This document shows positions 48,657-60,584 of a stretch of 64,000 bases of DNA, piece by piece. The translations under genes and the position numbers were made by a program. Position 1 is the stretch's first letter. Each line of letters begins with the position of its first letter. The notes under the pieces were generated by a model that saw only the letters and a list, made by a program, of their open reading frames with translations, was not told the DNA's origin and did no database searches. The stretch comes from Bos javanicus (taxonomy: Eukaryota; Chordata; Mammalia; Artiodactyla; Bovidae): positions 72,716,796-72,780,795 of the forward strand of contig NC_083879.1 of assembly GCF_032452875.1 (NCBI RefSeq), read 5' to 3'.

Positions 48657-51062
48657 ACACCATGATCAAGTAAGATTCAAACCAGTGATGCATGGATTTT
48701 TCAATATCCACAATTCAACATGATGAACCACATCAACAAATTGAAGACTGAAACACCATATGCTCATCCTTATAGATGTAGAAAAAGCTTTTGACAAATT
48801 TCAGCATCCATTTATGATTAAAGAATAAAACTCTCCAGAAAGTGGGCATAGAGGAGAGATACCTCAACATAATAAAGGCTGTATATCACAAACTTACAGC
48901 TAACATCACACTCAACAGTGCAAAGCTGAAAGCATTTCCTCTAAGATCAGGAACAAGACAAGGATTTCCACTCTTATCACTATCATTCAACATAGTAATT
49001 GGAAGTCATAGTAATCGGAGAAGAAAAAGAAGTAAAAGGAATCCAGATAGGAAAAGAAGTTAAATGGTCACTATTTGCAGATGACATGATATTATACATA
49101 GAAGATCCTAAGCAGGCTATCAAAAACTACTAGAACTACCAATGAATTTGGTTAAGTTGAAGGTTACAAAATTAATACATAGAAATCTGTTGCATTTCTA
49201 TACACTAACAATGAAAGATATGAAACAAATTCAAGAAACAATTCCATTTACCATCACATCAAAAAGAATAAAATACCTAGGAATAAACATACCAAAGGAG
49301 ATAAAAAGACCTGTACTCTGAAAACTATAAGTTGCTGATGAAAGAAATCAAATAAGATACAAACAGATAGAAAGACATATCATGTTTGTGTGCTGGAAGA
49401 ATCAAGGTTGTCAAAATAACTATACTACCCAAGGCAATCTACAGATGCAATGCAATCCCTTTGAAATTACTATGGCATTTTTCATAGAACTAGAACAAAA
49501 AATATCAAAATTTGTATGGAGATACAAAAGACCTTGAATAGCCAAAGTAACCTTGAGAAAAAAAAAATGGAACTGGAGGAAACAGGCTCCCTGACTTCAG
49601 ACTATACTAAAAAGTTACAGTCTTCAAAACAGTATGGTGCTGGCACAAAAACAGAAATATTGATTGATGGAAAAGGATAGAAAACCCAGAAATAAGCCCA
49701 TGCACCAGTGATTAGTTAATCTATGACAAAGGCGGCAAGACTACAAAAGTTTGGAAAGACAGTCTCTTCAAAAAATGGTTCTGGGAAAACTATATGAAAA
49801 GAAAAAAAAAAACAAGTTAAATCATTCTTTAACACCATACATACAAATAACCTCAAAATAGACTAAAGACTTTCTTCTTAGAGGAAAGCATAAGCCGAAT
49901 AGTCTCTGACATAAATTGTAGTAGTATCTTTTTCAATCTATCTCCCAGAATAATGGAAATAAAAATAAACAATGGGACCAACTTAAACTCAAAAGCTTTT
50001 GTAAATCAAAGGAAACAAACAAAGCAAAAAGACAATCCACAGATTGGGAGAAAATTTGCAAATGATGTGACCAATAAGAGATTAATCTTCAAAATCTACA
50101 AACAGCTCATGATGCTCAACAGCATCAAAACAAACAACCCAATAAAAAAATGGGCAGAAGACATAAGCAGACATTTCTCCAAAGAAGACATACAGATAGA
50201 CAAGAGGCACATGAAAAGATGTTCAATGCTGCCAATTATTGGAGAAATGAAAGTCAAAACTATAATGAGATATCACCTTACACAAGGCAGAATAGCTATC
50301 ATCAAAAAATCCACAAACAATACATGCTGGAGAGGGTGTGGACAGAAGGGAACTCTTCTACATCATTGGTGGGAATGTTAATTGGTTCAGCCACTATGGA
50401 GAAAAGTATGGAGTTTCCATAAAAAATTTTAAAAATATAGCTACCATATGACCCTTCAATACCATTCCTGGGCATATATCTAGAGAAAAACATGATCTGA
50501 AAGGATACATGAATCCCAATGTTCATTGCAGCACTGTTTACAATAGCCAACACATGCAAGCAACCTAAATGCCCATTGAAAGAGGAATGGATAAAGATGT
50601 GGAACATAGATACAGTAGAATATTACTCAGTATTTAAAAATAATGAAATAATGCTATTTGCAGCAACATGGATGGACCTAGAGGGCATCATACTGAGTGA
50701 AGTAAGTCAAATGGAGAAATATGGTATGACATCCCTTATATGTGGAATCTAAAAAAAATGATACAAAGGAATGTACTTACAAAACAGAAAGAGACTCACA
50801 GACTTAGAGAATGAACTTATGGTTGCCAGGGGGAAGGATGGAGGAAAGGGATAGCTGCAGAGTTTGGGATAGACATGTACACACTGCTATATTCAAAATG
50901 GATAACCAGCAAGGACCTACTGAATAGCACATGGAACTCTTCTTAATGTTATGTGGCAGTCTAGATGGGAGAGAAGTTTGGGGGAGAATGGATACATGTA
51001 TATGCATGGCTGAGTCCCTTTCCTGTTCACCTCAAACTACCGTAACATTGTTAATTAGTTAT
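48657..51062 (+). repeat. L1 ORF2 continuation (RT to C-terminus) and 3' UTR
   Basis: Continues the element broken at 47654: 'tagaaaaagcttttgacaaa', 'gatcaggaacaagacaagga', 'ttgcagatgacatgatatta' (the RT FADD site), 'aaaataccta ggaataaac' region, and 'aatgctggagagggtgtgg'-type text near 50320-50340. The 3' UTR follows to 51062. Many frameshifts. Inactive. Confidence 0.9.
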
Positions 51063-51330
51063 GCTGCTAAGTCACTTCAGTCGTGTCCGACTCTCTGCGA
51101 CCCCATAGACGGCAGCCCACCAGGCTCCCTCATCCCTGGGATTCTCCAGGCAAGAGTACTGGAGTGGGGTGCCATTGCCTTCTCCAATGCATGAAAGTGA
51201 AACGTGAAAGTGAAGTCGCTCAGTCATATCCGACCCTTAGCGACCCCATGGACTGCAGCCTACCAGGCTCCTCCATCCATGGGATTTTCAAGGCAAGAGT
51301 ACTGGAGTGAGGTTCCATTGCCTTCTCCGG
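51063..51330 (-). repeat. BovA2 SINE nested in L1 3' UTR, with target-site duplication
   Basis: Antisense BovA2 (two monomers joined near 51190-51220). Flanked by ttaattagttat at 51051-51062 and ttaattagctat at 51331-51342, a 12-nt duplication with one difference. Confidence 0.93.
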
Positions 51331-51377
51331 TTAATTAGCTATACCCCAATACAAAATAAAAAGTTTTTTTTTTTAAA
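51331..51377 (+). repeat. L1 3' terminus after BovA2 insertion
   Basis: 'ctataccccaatacaaaata' followed by an A/T-rich tail completes the L1 that started near 46580. Confidence 0.8.
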
Positions 51378-51379
51378 GA

Positions 51380-51595
51380 GGTAAACTTCCAGTTACAAAA
51401 TAAACAAGTCTGAAGGAGGAAGCGTGTAGCATGGGAAAACAGTCAATAATATTTCAATAACTTTGTATGGTAACTAGACTGATCATGGGGATTATTTTGT
51501 AATGTATAGAAATACAAATCACTATTTTCTGCACCTGTAACTAACAGTGTTTCAGGTCAGTTAAAGTTCAATAAAACTTTTTAACATATGAATAA
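51380..51595 (+). repeat. L1 3' UTR fragment, second family
   Basis: 'ccagttacaaaataaacaag' and 'tagcatgggaaaacagtcaa' followed by 'tggggattattttgtaatgt'. The same family occurs at 60585-60990. Confidence 0.7.
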
Positions 51596-51689
51596 AAAAT
51601 CAGGTGGTTATTAAAAGTGCTACACTGCATATTAAAGATAAAAGGAAATATTGTATTAAAAACAGCTTGATCATGGTATCTCCTTCACC

Positions 51690-51790
51690 AGGTGTATACC
51701 TATGGCTGATACATGTTGATGTTTGGCAGAAACCAACACAATTCTGTAAAGAAATTATCCTCCCATTAAAACTTAAAAAATTTTTTTAAA
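51690..51790 (+). repeat. Short bovine L1 3'-end fragment
   Basis: 'caccaggtgtatacctatgg' and 'ttggcagaaaccaacacaat' followed by an A/T tail. Confidence 0.7.
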
Positions 51791-52238
51791 TAGCTTGAAT
51801 GAATAGCAAAAAATTCTCTACAGAATTAATAAAACAATGTAGAATTTCAAGTTTTCTATCAAACACCCTAAGATTTTCTTTAATACCATTAAAAACATTC
51901 ATATCTATAGAATATAGTGAATGAGTTTGCATTTGTGTGGATTTCATTTACATATTTCTTTAGTTAACACAATTATATTGAATGTAATTAGATGGATCTG
52001 TTAAAATTATTATAATTCTCTTTCTCAAATATACTTTTTGCTTCTTAGTCTAATTTTATAGATCCAATCACTGAAGTTCACCTGTAAATAAAACTTTGAT
52101 ATAAGTGAGGGTTTTAATAAACAACATTAAGAATTTTCCATAAATATCATTATGAGATTTAGGCATGAAAATATTGAAAATCATTGTGATACTTAGTTTT
52201 TAATTAGACTTCCTCATTATAATTTAGTGAATATTATG
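51791..52238. other. Intron 4-5 sequence, no feature recognised
   Basis: A/T-rich. Nothing was recognised. Confidence 0.4.
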
Positions 52239-52239
52239 C

Positions 52240-52922
52240 AATCAGTTCAGTTCAGTTCAGCTCAGTTGCTCAGTTGTGTCCGACTCTTTGCAACCTCATG
52301 AACCACACAGTACGCCAGGTCTCCCTGTCCATCACCAACTCCCTGAATCCACCCAAACCCATGTCCATTGAGTCAGTGATGCCATCCAACCATCTCATCC
52401 TCTGTCGTCCCCTTCTCCTCCTGCCCTCAATCTTTCCCAGCATCAGGGTCTTTTCAATTGAGTCAGCTCTTCACATCAGGTGGTCAAAGTATGAACACCT
52501 AGGACTGATCTCCTTTACGATGGACTGGTTGGATCTCCTTCCAGTCCAAGGGACTCTCAAGAGTCTTCTCCAACACCACAGTTCAAAAGCATCAATTCTT
52601 CGGTGCTCAGCTTTCTTCACAGTCCAACTCTCACATCCATATATGACCACTAGAAAATCATAGCCTTGACTAGACAGACCTTTGTTGACAAAGTAATGTC
52701 TCTGCTTTTTAATATGCTGTCTAGATTGGTCATAACCTTCCTTCCAAGGAGTAACCTTCTTTTAATTTCATGGCTGAAATCATCATCTGCAGTGATTTTG
52801 GAGCCCCAAAAAATAAAGTCAGCCACTGTTTCCACTGTTTGCCCATCTATTTCCCATGAAGTGATGCTTTTCACTTCTCTTCTTTTCACAGCTATTTGTA
52901 AGGCCTCCTCAGACAGCCACAA
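52240..52922 (-). repeat. BovB LINE with large internal deletion
   Basis: Antisense BovB 3' end with tandem tail at 52242-52270. A frame on the minus strand (52922-52650) joins the linker WLSEEALQIAVKRREVKS directly to the post-RT ITSWEIDGQTVETV, at about 52867. The whole reverse transcriptase is lost, but the frame stays open across the joint. Confidence 0.9.
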
Positions 52923-53162
52923 TTATGTAATAGTGGATGAGTTATTAAAGACTGCCCCCACATGATCTCAGGAGAAAACTTTTCATTATATTTTGGTGAA
53001 CTTTGCTTAAACAGCAACAAAATTGGCTTGATGTAATTAACAAGGATCTCTAGTAATGTGTAAATGATGAGAGTTACAAAATTTTTAATTTACAGAGAGC
53101 TCTCCCAAAATGTTTCTCATACTTCAGGGAAGGTACATACTTTGGTACCTAGTGACACTTAC

Positions 53163-53387
53163 CTTGCGGTAGATCATATGGCACACAGCTACTCTCAGCC
53201 TCATCCCCACGCGCTGCATGTGGTAGAAGTACAAGTGGTGCAGAACGGCCCACATGAGCACACAGGCGCTCAGCACTGTGGCATAGGCATAGGCCTCTTG
53301 CAAAGTAATAGAATCAGTGGAATCAGAGTTTTCAACATAACTGATTATTTTTCCCAAAAATATGGGCTGAACTACTCTGGTGCCTTC
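53163..53387 (-). CDS. ABCC4-like exon 4 (first membrane helices of TMD1)
   Basis: The exon is 225 nt, phase 0 at both ends, encoding 75 residues. It starts EGTRVVQPIFLGKIISY after a pyrimidine-rich acceptor (ttccccttttag) and ends in CHMIYRK before donor gtaagt. It contains the AYAYATVL helix and the HHLYFYHMQ motif typical of ABCC4 TMD1. By comparison with the human protein as I recall it, about 52 of 75 residues match, which is low for a mammalian ortholog. The substitutions cluster in the first luminal/membrane segment. The reading frame is open. The exon sits alone, about 13 kb upstream of exon 5. Confidence 0.93.
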
Positions 53388-55030
53388 CTAAAAGGGGAAA
53401 AAAAAGCGCCTTAATTAGAAATGCAAGCTCTACAGATTTTATTAACACAAACTTTTATTATTTGCATGTTAAAAAAACATTTTGGCAAAATGCTACATTC
53501 AGGGCTAAACTAAAAATATATATATATGCAGATGCACTATTTTCTATAAGACATGAGACAATAGTTTTAACCTTAAGAATAATTTTACATTCAAAGACAA
53601 TAAAGCTTGTGCTTAGCACACTGTGGATGCTCAATAAGTATTACAAGCAGTGCTTTAGAACCCATTTGTCAAAATAGCAAAAGAGTCTTGGTCTAAGATG
53701 GATAAGTGAAAAGTGGCAGAAGAAGGTAAGAAATTTGCTTCCATGTGAACAAGCCCCTGTCTCCTGTACTCGCAACATTTTAGCCCAATAGAAAGTCAAG
53801 ATGGCTCATGTACTGGAGGCATGTTCTTTCCATCACTTTCTGCTTTAAAAGCCTTTATGAACTGAGGCATTGGCACAAGCTCAGATCCAGTCTTTACCAC
53901 CCCAAACTCCACATATTACTAAAGCAAGACAAGCAGAGACCAGCTGCTGCTAGATTATCACAAAGAAACCAGGTTTGGGAGGTTCCCAGATTTTCTGCCC
54001 AAGGGGACACTGCATCAGTGTATCTCTACCCCTAGAATCTCAGATTATACTTAGAATCAAATATTAAACATGGCAGAAGTTAAGCTAGAAAACAGTGTTA
54101 TCCATGATTTGCCACCAGTCATAAACCTCAGGTGCTGGTTTGGAAGAAATGTTATCAATTATCTATTCCTCAAGGAAAATATTCAAATCCTAAACCAAGA
54201 CTTAGCAGGTAACCAGGCTTACTTCCTGAGTAAGACTCAGGGAAAGCTATTTTATTTTCCATAACTAAAGGCAAATAAACAGCAACACTTGCCTACCCTG
54301 CCAAATGGCCACTCTACCCCACAACCTACTTCCTCCCTCTAGTCATCCCTTGAAGGACCACTTCGAAAACCAAACAGTTAACACAAATTGAAGTCACCAA
54401 AAATTAACACCTCCACCGTCAACACCATTTCCTCCACAGACTTCTCAAAAGAAAAACACCAAGAATTTAGAAATCTTTCAGGAACTCAACTTAGAAACAA
54501 GGTTTTCCTTTGAGGGAATCGCTCTTTACTAACACAGATCTGGAAAATGAACGGTGGGTTTGCTTTCATAGCTCTCTTCTGTCTCCTTGAAGACAAGGAA
54601 CCCACATATAAGAGGAAGGGAAGGAAAATTCAAAACAATAAACAAAACACAACACTAACAAGCATTTTCTGCTCAAGCAAATAGTGCGTGATCCAGTTAT
54701 TTACAGAAAGTTGTCCCCATTCCTCAAATATGTGTCACATTGAACCTCAACACCTCTGCCTTCCTCTATACACATGCACACACACACTCGTAGAATGCAC
54801 TAACTGCCTCACCTTCCCTGAATTCACGGAAGTTTTCATCTATTGTAGAGAAGTAAGGGGATGCCATTTAGTTGAATTATGATTAAGATGATCAGATCAG
54901 AGTAATTTAATCAGTTCTCAAGAACACAAAGACTCACTGTAACACTTCTAGCAAGCCCTATCATTTATTCCAAGAAGCATTAAGAGCTCATGGAAAAGTC
55001 CCGAATACAGTAAATTGTAAACTACACTCT
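53388..55030. other. Intron 3 sequence upstream of exon 4
   Basis: An L2-like end ('atgctcaataagtattacaa') lies near 53628-53647 and a short (TA)n at 53517-53528. No ABCC4 exon 3 and no other gene were recognised. Confidence 0.5.
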
Positions 55031-55041
55031 TTATAGAGTTT

Positions 55042-55164
55042 GAAAGTGAAAGTGAAAGTGAAGTCGCTCAGTCGTGTCCAACTCTTAGTGACCCCATGGA
55101 CTACAGCCCACCAGGCCCTCTGTCCATGGGATTTTCCAGGCAAGAGGAATGGAGTGGGGTGCCA
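55042..55164 (-). repeat. BovA monomer SINE with target-site duplication
   Basis: Antisense copy starting with (gaaagt)n and containing 'gtcgctcagtcgtgtccaac'. Direct repeats of ttatagagttt are at 55031-55041 and 55165-55175. Confidence 0.93.
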
Positions 55165-55175
55165 TTATAGAGTTT

Positions 55176-56588
55176 ACTGAGATGGAAATCTCGAAGCTTA
55201 CACAGAGAAGTAAGCACATCAAACTGTACACACAGGCAGTCCCAGTTCAGGTGTAGTCAAGGGCATTTGAGTGCTACAGACTATAAAACTAGGGCTCTCC
55301 ACCAGAAGCCAGGCACTAACACCTACCACCTCAAACTTTCCAGAAACCTATGGGTGTCTCTGAGAATCACTGTTACCTATTACTCAGCTCTCCATTTAAG
55401 TCTAACATTTTATAATTATAGAAAAAAGAAGTAAGAGTAATGTCATCCACCAAAGAGAATACTGATAGATGCAACAAATTTAGGGGAAAAAATGCAAAAT
55501 AAAGGCAGGTCACTACCATCTAAACACCTGGAGTTTTCTGCGCAGAGACAGTATTTAAGAAGTCAGCAGGGCAAATAGCCTCATTAAGGTATAATGCCAG
55601 TTCATGGCCCAGATCTTCCACTCATCTGTCCATTTTTTCCCCATAATAATTATTATTCTTTGTTTGCTATTTAAATTTTCAAAAAGATAACAAAGGTTTT
55701 TGAACAATAACCATTACAGTAATTTGAAATAATTTGAGGGTAGAGTCATTTGTTATCCTTAAGCACTGCTTTGCCTCCAGCAAGAAGTAATTATGACAAT
55801 TTAGAAAAGTGGTGAAGAGCATAAAGTACAAAGAATTTCCACTCAATCATAAGTTCCAACTATTGAAATTGAAAAATAGATTTTATACTCCATATAAAAT
55901 ATGAAAATAAGAACAATTTCACAGTAATTTCTCTCAACAAAACAGAAAACTAAATAGTCAATAACACAAGGAAACAAAACCCCAAAGTATATAAAGAGAG
56001 AATAAGAATACAAGTACTAAATACGATTCTTTAAAGCTTCCAGAACACACAGGGAAGAAGTGATTGGGCCATCAAAGCTGGACTGAGAAAATCTATCCCC
56101 TCCACAGACAAGGAAAGGTTAGAGATAAAGAATCATTTAACAGGACAGCTGGCAACAACATTTTATAACCTGTGAATGTCTTCATTTATGGAATTTGGTA
56201 GCAACTGGCTGAGGCAAACCGGGCAAAAGGTTTTCCAGCTGCCAGAAGATTCATTCCTCATAGGCTCAATGTTCTGTTCCAAGTATTAACTCCAAATAGA
56301 ACAGTGGTGTGAATGCCAAGGGAAGGCACAATTTCTGATGACTCAGCTTGCCTTGGAGAGTCTCCCAGAATCCCAAGGGGTGGCTCACCCTGGGGATTCA
56401 GACAATGGGAGCAGCCATTCCCGGTAGCTACCCTTACCACGTGTTCACTAGTGTGGGCAGATACCACCAAGGAATTCTCTCATATATCTATTCCTGATCC
56501 TAAACTTCAAACTGGTAAGCAATGAAACAACTGAGAAAATACTCATTATCAAACATGAAACTAACCAAATTAGAACTTTCTGAATAAG
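55176..56588. other. Intron 3 sequence, no feature recognised
   Basis: No gene or named repeat was recognised. Confidence 0.4.
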
Positions 56589-56589
56589 T

Positions 56590-56629
56590 AGTGTGTGTAT
56601 GAGTGTGTGTGTGTGTGTGTGTGTGTGTA
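56590..56629. repeat. (GT)n microsatellite at a SINE end
   Basis: A GT-rich 40-nt run with one interruption (gtatgagt). It abuts the antisense SINE starting at 56630, so it is probably its expanded tail. Confidence 0.93.
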
Positions 56630-56745
56630 TTAGTTGCTCAGTCATGTTTGATTCCTTGTGACCCCATGGACTGTAGCCCATCAGGCTTCTCTGTCCAGGG
56701 AATTTTCCAGGCAAGAATACTGGAGTAGGTAGCCATTCCCTTCAG
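56630..56745 (-). repeat. Truncated Bov-tA SINE
   Basis: 'gttgctcagtcatgtttgat' to 'gtagccattcccttc'. The tRNA-like 5' part is missing. Confidence 0.9.
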
Positions 56746-58440
56746 AACATGGTCAAATATTGTCTCTATAAACCCTTCATCTTTTATATCAATCTGTGAC
56801 CCCGTGAATATTCTTTCTACAAACTAACTGAGAATATAGTTCTTATTCTTTCACAAAAATTGTTCATAACTGTTAAACCATATGAGATTTTTAAAAGAGT
56901 CCAAAATAATATCACATCATCCATCATTCAACATTCTACAAGAGTCTCAGAGTCTCTGAGGCTGACATTTCTTGATAGTCCTTGGTATTCAGCCTCCTGA
57001 AGGACTGACATTAATCACCACCTCCTAGTCCTTAGGGGAACTTCTTAGACAGTTAGATGCTAGAACTGCTGGACTGGGTACAGTTCCTCCTCCAGGCTTC
57101 CACACATACTTGACACATTTCTTACCCAACTTCCTCATCTCTCATTCACGAGAAAAGAAAGCAAACACAGGAAATAGAAACATGCTATCAGAGGGAAAAA
57201 AAAAGCTTGAGGGAAACAAGAAGAAAAGGGTGAGCTTCCGGGAAATGAAAAGCCAATTAAGTTTTAGAACTGAGTGAAAGATGACAAAGGTAGAGTTGAG
57301 AAGGATCCAGAGCTAAGGAAGAAAAACAGTGAATTAAAAAAAAAAAAAGAAAAGCAGTGAATCTGGGGAGATAATAAACATCAGGATCCTATATATGCAT
57401 TCAGTCCTCTTTTACACAGTGGTCTTTATCCTGACTGCGTGTTAGTATCATCTGGGAAAGTAAATAAATAAATAAATACTATAAATATCCTATAAATACT
57501 ATGGCTCAGGGTAACCAAAGAGTTTATAATGACAAAGCTTCTCTTTATGGAAATGTTTCAGCTAATAAATGAAGAAGGTAAGAATTAGAACTAGAGCATC
57601 ACCATTTTGGAACCCTTACTGAATTAATGGACCTTGAGTAATAATCATGAATCACTCCTAACATCACACATACAAAAAAGATATTATGTACCTCATAAAG
57701 GAGGTACACAACCCTATAACCCTGTCTCCTACAAAGAGGAAACCTTAATGACTCAGATCAAGTTCTAGATCTAACCCCCAAACCTAAGGTACCAGAGGAG
57801 CAAGTTACATGACTTGGGGGAGAGGCAATTCACCAAACTCAAACTGTGGGAGTCTCTACAGGACAAGCAACCTGGTTTCTTCCTTTAAAAAATAAATAAT
57901 AAATAAACTAAATAAATGGTTGAGAGGAAAGAGGGGGAGGGATAGAGGGCGATAGAAAAGCAATCTATACAACCTCTATGAACCAAATGTAGCTTTTTTG
58001 ATGCTGTTTCAAACAAGGGGGGAAAAGACAACAGTGAGCACTGGTTAAATACTGATGATATTAAAGTTAATGTTTATGCATAATAATGGAATTGGAATTA
58101 TCTAGGGGGAAGAGTCCACATCTTTTAAAGATACCTACTAAAACATTTATAGATAAAAATGATATGATGTTTAGGAACTGCTTCCAAATAATCTTCAGAA
58201 GTGAAAGCAAGTAGGGGTTCAGATGAGGCAAGACAGCTCATGAGTTGACAATTATTGAAGCTGGCTTAGGGTGACATAGGTGCTTATTTCCCTGTATACT
58301 TCTGAGTTCTTAGCTGATACTCCCTGTAATAAATGACAGAAAAAAAAAAAAAGAAAACCAAACAGAAATTTATTAACACATGTATTTCTGGTACATATCA
58401 GAAATGCCAGAAAAACTGAGTAACTCCTTGACATGGCCCA
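56746..58440. other. Intron 3 sequence with A-rich tracts
   Basis: Contains simple A-rich tracts (near 57336-57352 and 57885-57920) and an (aaat)n patch near 57462-57478. No gene was recognised. Confidence 0.4.
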
Positions 58441-58441
58441 A

Positions 58442-58683
58442 AGTGTTAGTCGCTCAATGATGTCCAACTCGTTGTGACCTCATGGACTGTAGCCCACCAG
58501 GCTCCTTTGTCCATGAAATTCTCCAGGCAAGAATATTGGAGTGGGTTGCCATTTCCTACTCCAGGGCATCTTCCCAGCCCAGGGATCGAATCCAGGTCTT
58601 GATCGAACCTGGATATCCAGCATTGCAAGCAGATTCTTTGCCATTTTAGCCATGAGGGAAGCCCCTGAGCCACCAAGGAAGCC
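58442..58683 (-). repeat. Bov-tA SINE with local duplication
   Basis: Antisense. The segments 'ggatcgaatccaggtctt' and 'gatcgaacctggatatcc', and two copies of 'gaagcc' plus 'gccac' at the tRNA-like end, suggest small internal duplications. Confidence 0.88.
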
Positions 58684-58892
58684 TGAGATGACCCAAACCA
58701 CACCTTAAATACCGTTTCCAGCTAAAGACAAAAGAAGGGAGGGGACATTTATGAGAAGTTGATAGGAAATCCAGCTTACATTAGAGTCAGGTTGGATTTG
58801 TTATGCAGATTTAATTCTTCATGAAGACTTATCTATTAAGATTCTTCTATGATTTAGAGCCATTCTTTTCTTCCTGGTACAGAGATGGAGTG

Positions 58893-59115
58893 TGCATTCT
58901 AAGTCATTTCATTTGTGTCTGGCTTTTTGTGACCCCATAGATTGTAGCCCTCTAGGCTCCTCTGTCCATGGGATTCTCTGGGGAAGAATACTGGAGTGGG
59001 TTATCATCCCTCCTCAGGGGATCTTCCCGACCCCATGGATCAAACCTGCGTCTCAACTTCTCCTGCATTGGCAGGAGGGTTCTTTACCACTAGCACCACC
59101 TGGAAATCCACAGAG
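58893..59115 (-). repeat. Bov-tA SINE
   Basis: Antisense, fairly diverged: 'aagtcatttcatttgtgtct', 'gggattctctggggaagaat' and 'gatcaaacctgcgtctcaac'. Confidence 0.88.
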
Positions 59116-59479
59116 ATGGAGACATCCTTATAAATGGAGATTTTCTTTATCAATGTAAATGTTCCTCACAGAGGGCAAACTGCTACTCTGTCTTCAGAAC
59201 TTTTCCTGTGTCTATTTCTCAAAGAATAAGCTCAAAATAACCTTTCTGCCAGAGATTTGTGGGGGTAACACATTCTGCCACCCTTCTATTCTTTTTTATA
59301 CTTTTGAAATGTTACTAAATATCTACAGGAAAAAGAGAAGAAAAACAAACTATAGAAAGCAATTGACAGAGGACCACAGAGTTGCTATCAGAACAAACAC
59401 CTCCTCCTGGCTCTGAGCATCAGTGGAGGCTGTGGGAGGAGAGGAAGCCTCAGGACAGAACGCAGAGAATGCTGGTCTG

Positions 59480-59645
59480 GGTGTTAGAACACTGGGCTTC
59501 AGAAACCAGGTCGGATGCCTGCAAGTCACATGACTCTAAGCCCTCCTATAGCTCCAGGTGCTCATCTGTGGAAATACCTGCCTTGTCTACCTCGGAGGAT
59601 TCCTGGGACAGCTGATTGAGCTACCACAGCTTAAAGTGCTCTGAA
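59480..59645 (-). repeat. MIR SINE
   Basis: 'gggcttcagaaaccaggtcg', 'aagtcacatgactctaagcc' and 'cctcggaggattcctgggac' resemble the MIR arrangement. The orientation is my best guess. Confidence 0.55.
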
Positions 59646-59714
59646 ACCACCATTAAAACAAGTGGTTTTGATCACTTTTATTATCAGATGGTGATATGGC
59701 TTTTATTATCACTT

Positions 59715-60283
59715 CTATTATCAGATGGTGACTGCAGCCATGAAATTAAAAGATGCTTGCTCCTTGGAATAAAAGCTATGACCAACCTAGATAGCATATT
59801 AAAAAGCAGAGACATTACTTTGCTGACAAAGTTCCATCTAGTCAAAGCTATGGTTTTTCCAGGAGTCATGAATGGATGTGAGAGCTAGACCATAAGGAAA
59901 GCTAAGCACCAAAGAAATGATCCTTTTGAACTGTGGTGTTGGAGAAGACTCTTGAGAACCTCTTGGACTGCAAGGAGATCAAACCAGTCCATCCTAAAGG
60001 AAATCAGTTCTGAATATTCATTGGAAGGACTGATGCTGAAGCTGAAGCTCTAATACTTGACCACTTGATGTGAAAAAATGACTCATTGGAAAAGACCCTG
60101 ATGCTGTGAAAGATTGAAGGCAGGAGAAGGGGATGACAATGGATGAGATGGTTGGATGGCATCACTGACTCGATGGACATGAGTCTGAGCAAGCTACTGG
60201 AGCTGGTGATGGATAGGGAGGCCTCGTATGATGCAGTCCATAGGGTCACAAAGAGTTGGACACGAATGAGCAACTGAAACGAT
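59715..60283 (+). repeat. BovB 3' end
   Basis: Starts at 'cagatggtgactgcagccat', runs through 'aggagatcaaaccagtccat' to 'gagttggacacgaatgagca'. No tandem tail remains. A short upstream duplication ('tatcagatggtga' at 59681 and 59719) lies at its 5' edge. Confidence 0.9.
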
Positions 60284-60584
60284 TATCAGAAGTTCTGGGA
60301 AGAGACTTATTCTATCCTTAATGGCAGAGGTTGGTTTCACAAAGGGTTTGGAAAACTCAGTGCTGCTTACAGGCCATCATGGCAGGACAAGAACTCATCA
60401 GAAAAGTCATTTGTAAAAGCCACGTTTTCTAGATAGTAATTAATGTTTCATTTATAAGTAGACTGCTAAAAATTTTAACCATTATGAATGTAATCTTTTA
60501 AATATGAGTCACCTACTTCCCTAACTTCTTAAAGAAAATAGAATGAGTAGGTGGGGGGAATGAGTGAAATAGGCAAGGGAGATT
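60284..60584. other. Intron 3 sequence, no feature recognised
   Basis: Nothing was recognised. Confidence 0.4.

Larger units (their letters stand above)
4514..53387 (-). other. ABCC4-like (MRP4-type) transporter gene, partial, exons 4-13
   Basis: This gene span is inferred from ten collinear minus-strand exons with canonical AG/GT borders and matching phases. They encode about 474 residues, corresponding to roughly residues 100-575 of the ~1325-residue human ABCC4. ABCC4 is an ATP-driven plasma-membrane exporter of cyclic nucleotides, prostanoids, conjugates and nucleoside-analogue drugs. The window covers most of transmembrane domain 1 and most of nucleotide-binding domain 1. Exons 1-3 and 14 onward lie outside. 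Introns range from 223 nt (between exons 13 and 12) to about 13 kb (between exons 5 and 4). No internal stop or frameshift was seen. Sequence similarity to human ABCC4 is uneven, about 60-70% in membrane exons and above 80% in ATPase exons by my recollection of the human protein. This fits a ruminant ABCC4-like paralog better than the one-to-one ortholog, so no symbol is assigned. Confidence 0.9.

Noticed and set aside
49953..50381. 142-residue plus-strand frame with a possible zinc-binding look (CWRGCGQKGTLLHHWWEC).
   Set aside because: It is the well-known C-terminal part of L1 ORF2 (Cys-rich end) within the sense L1.
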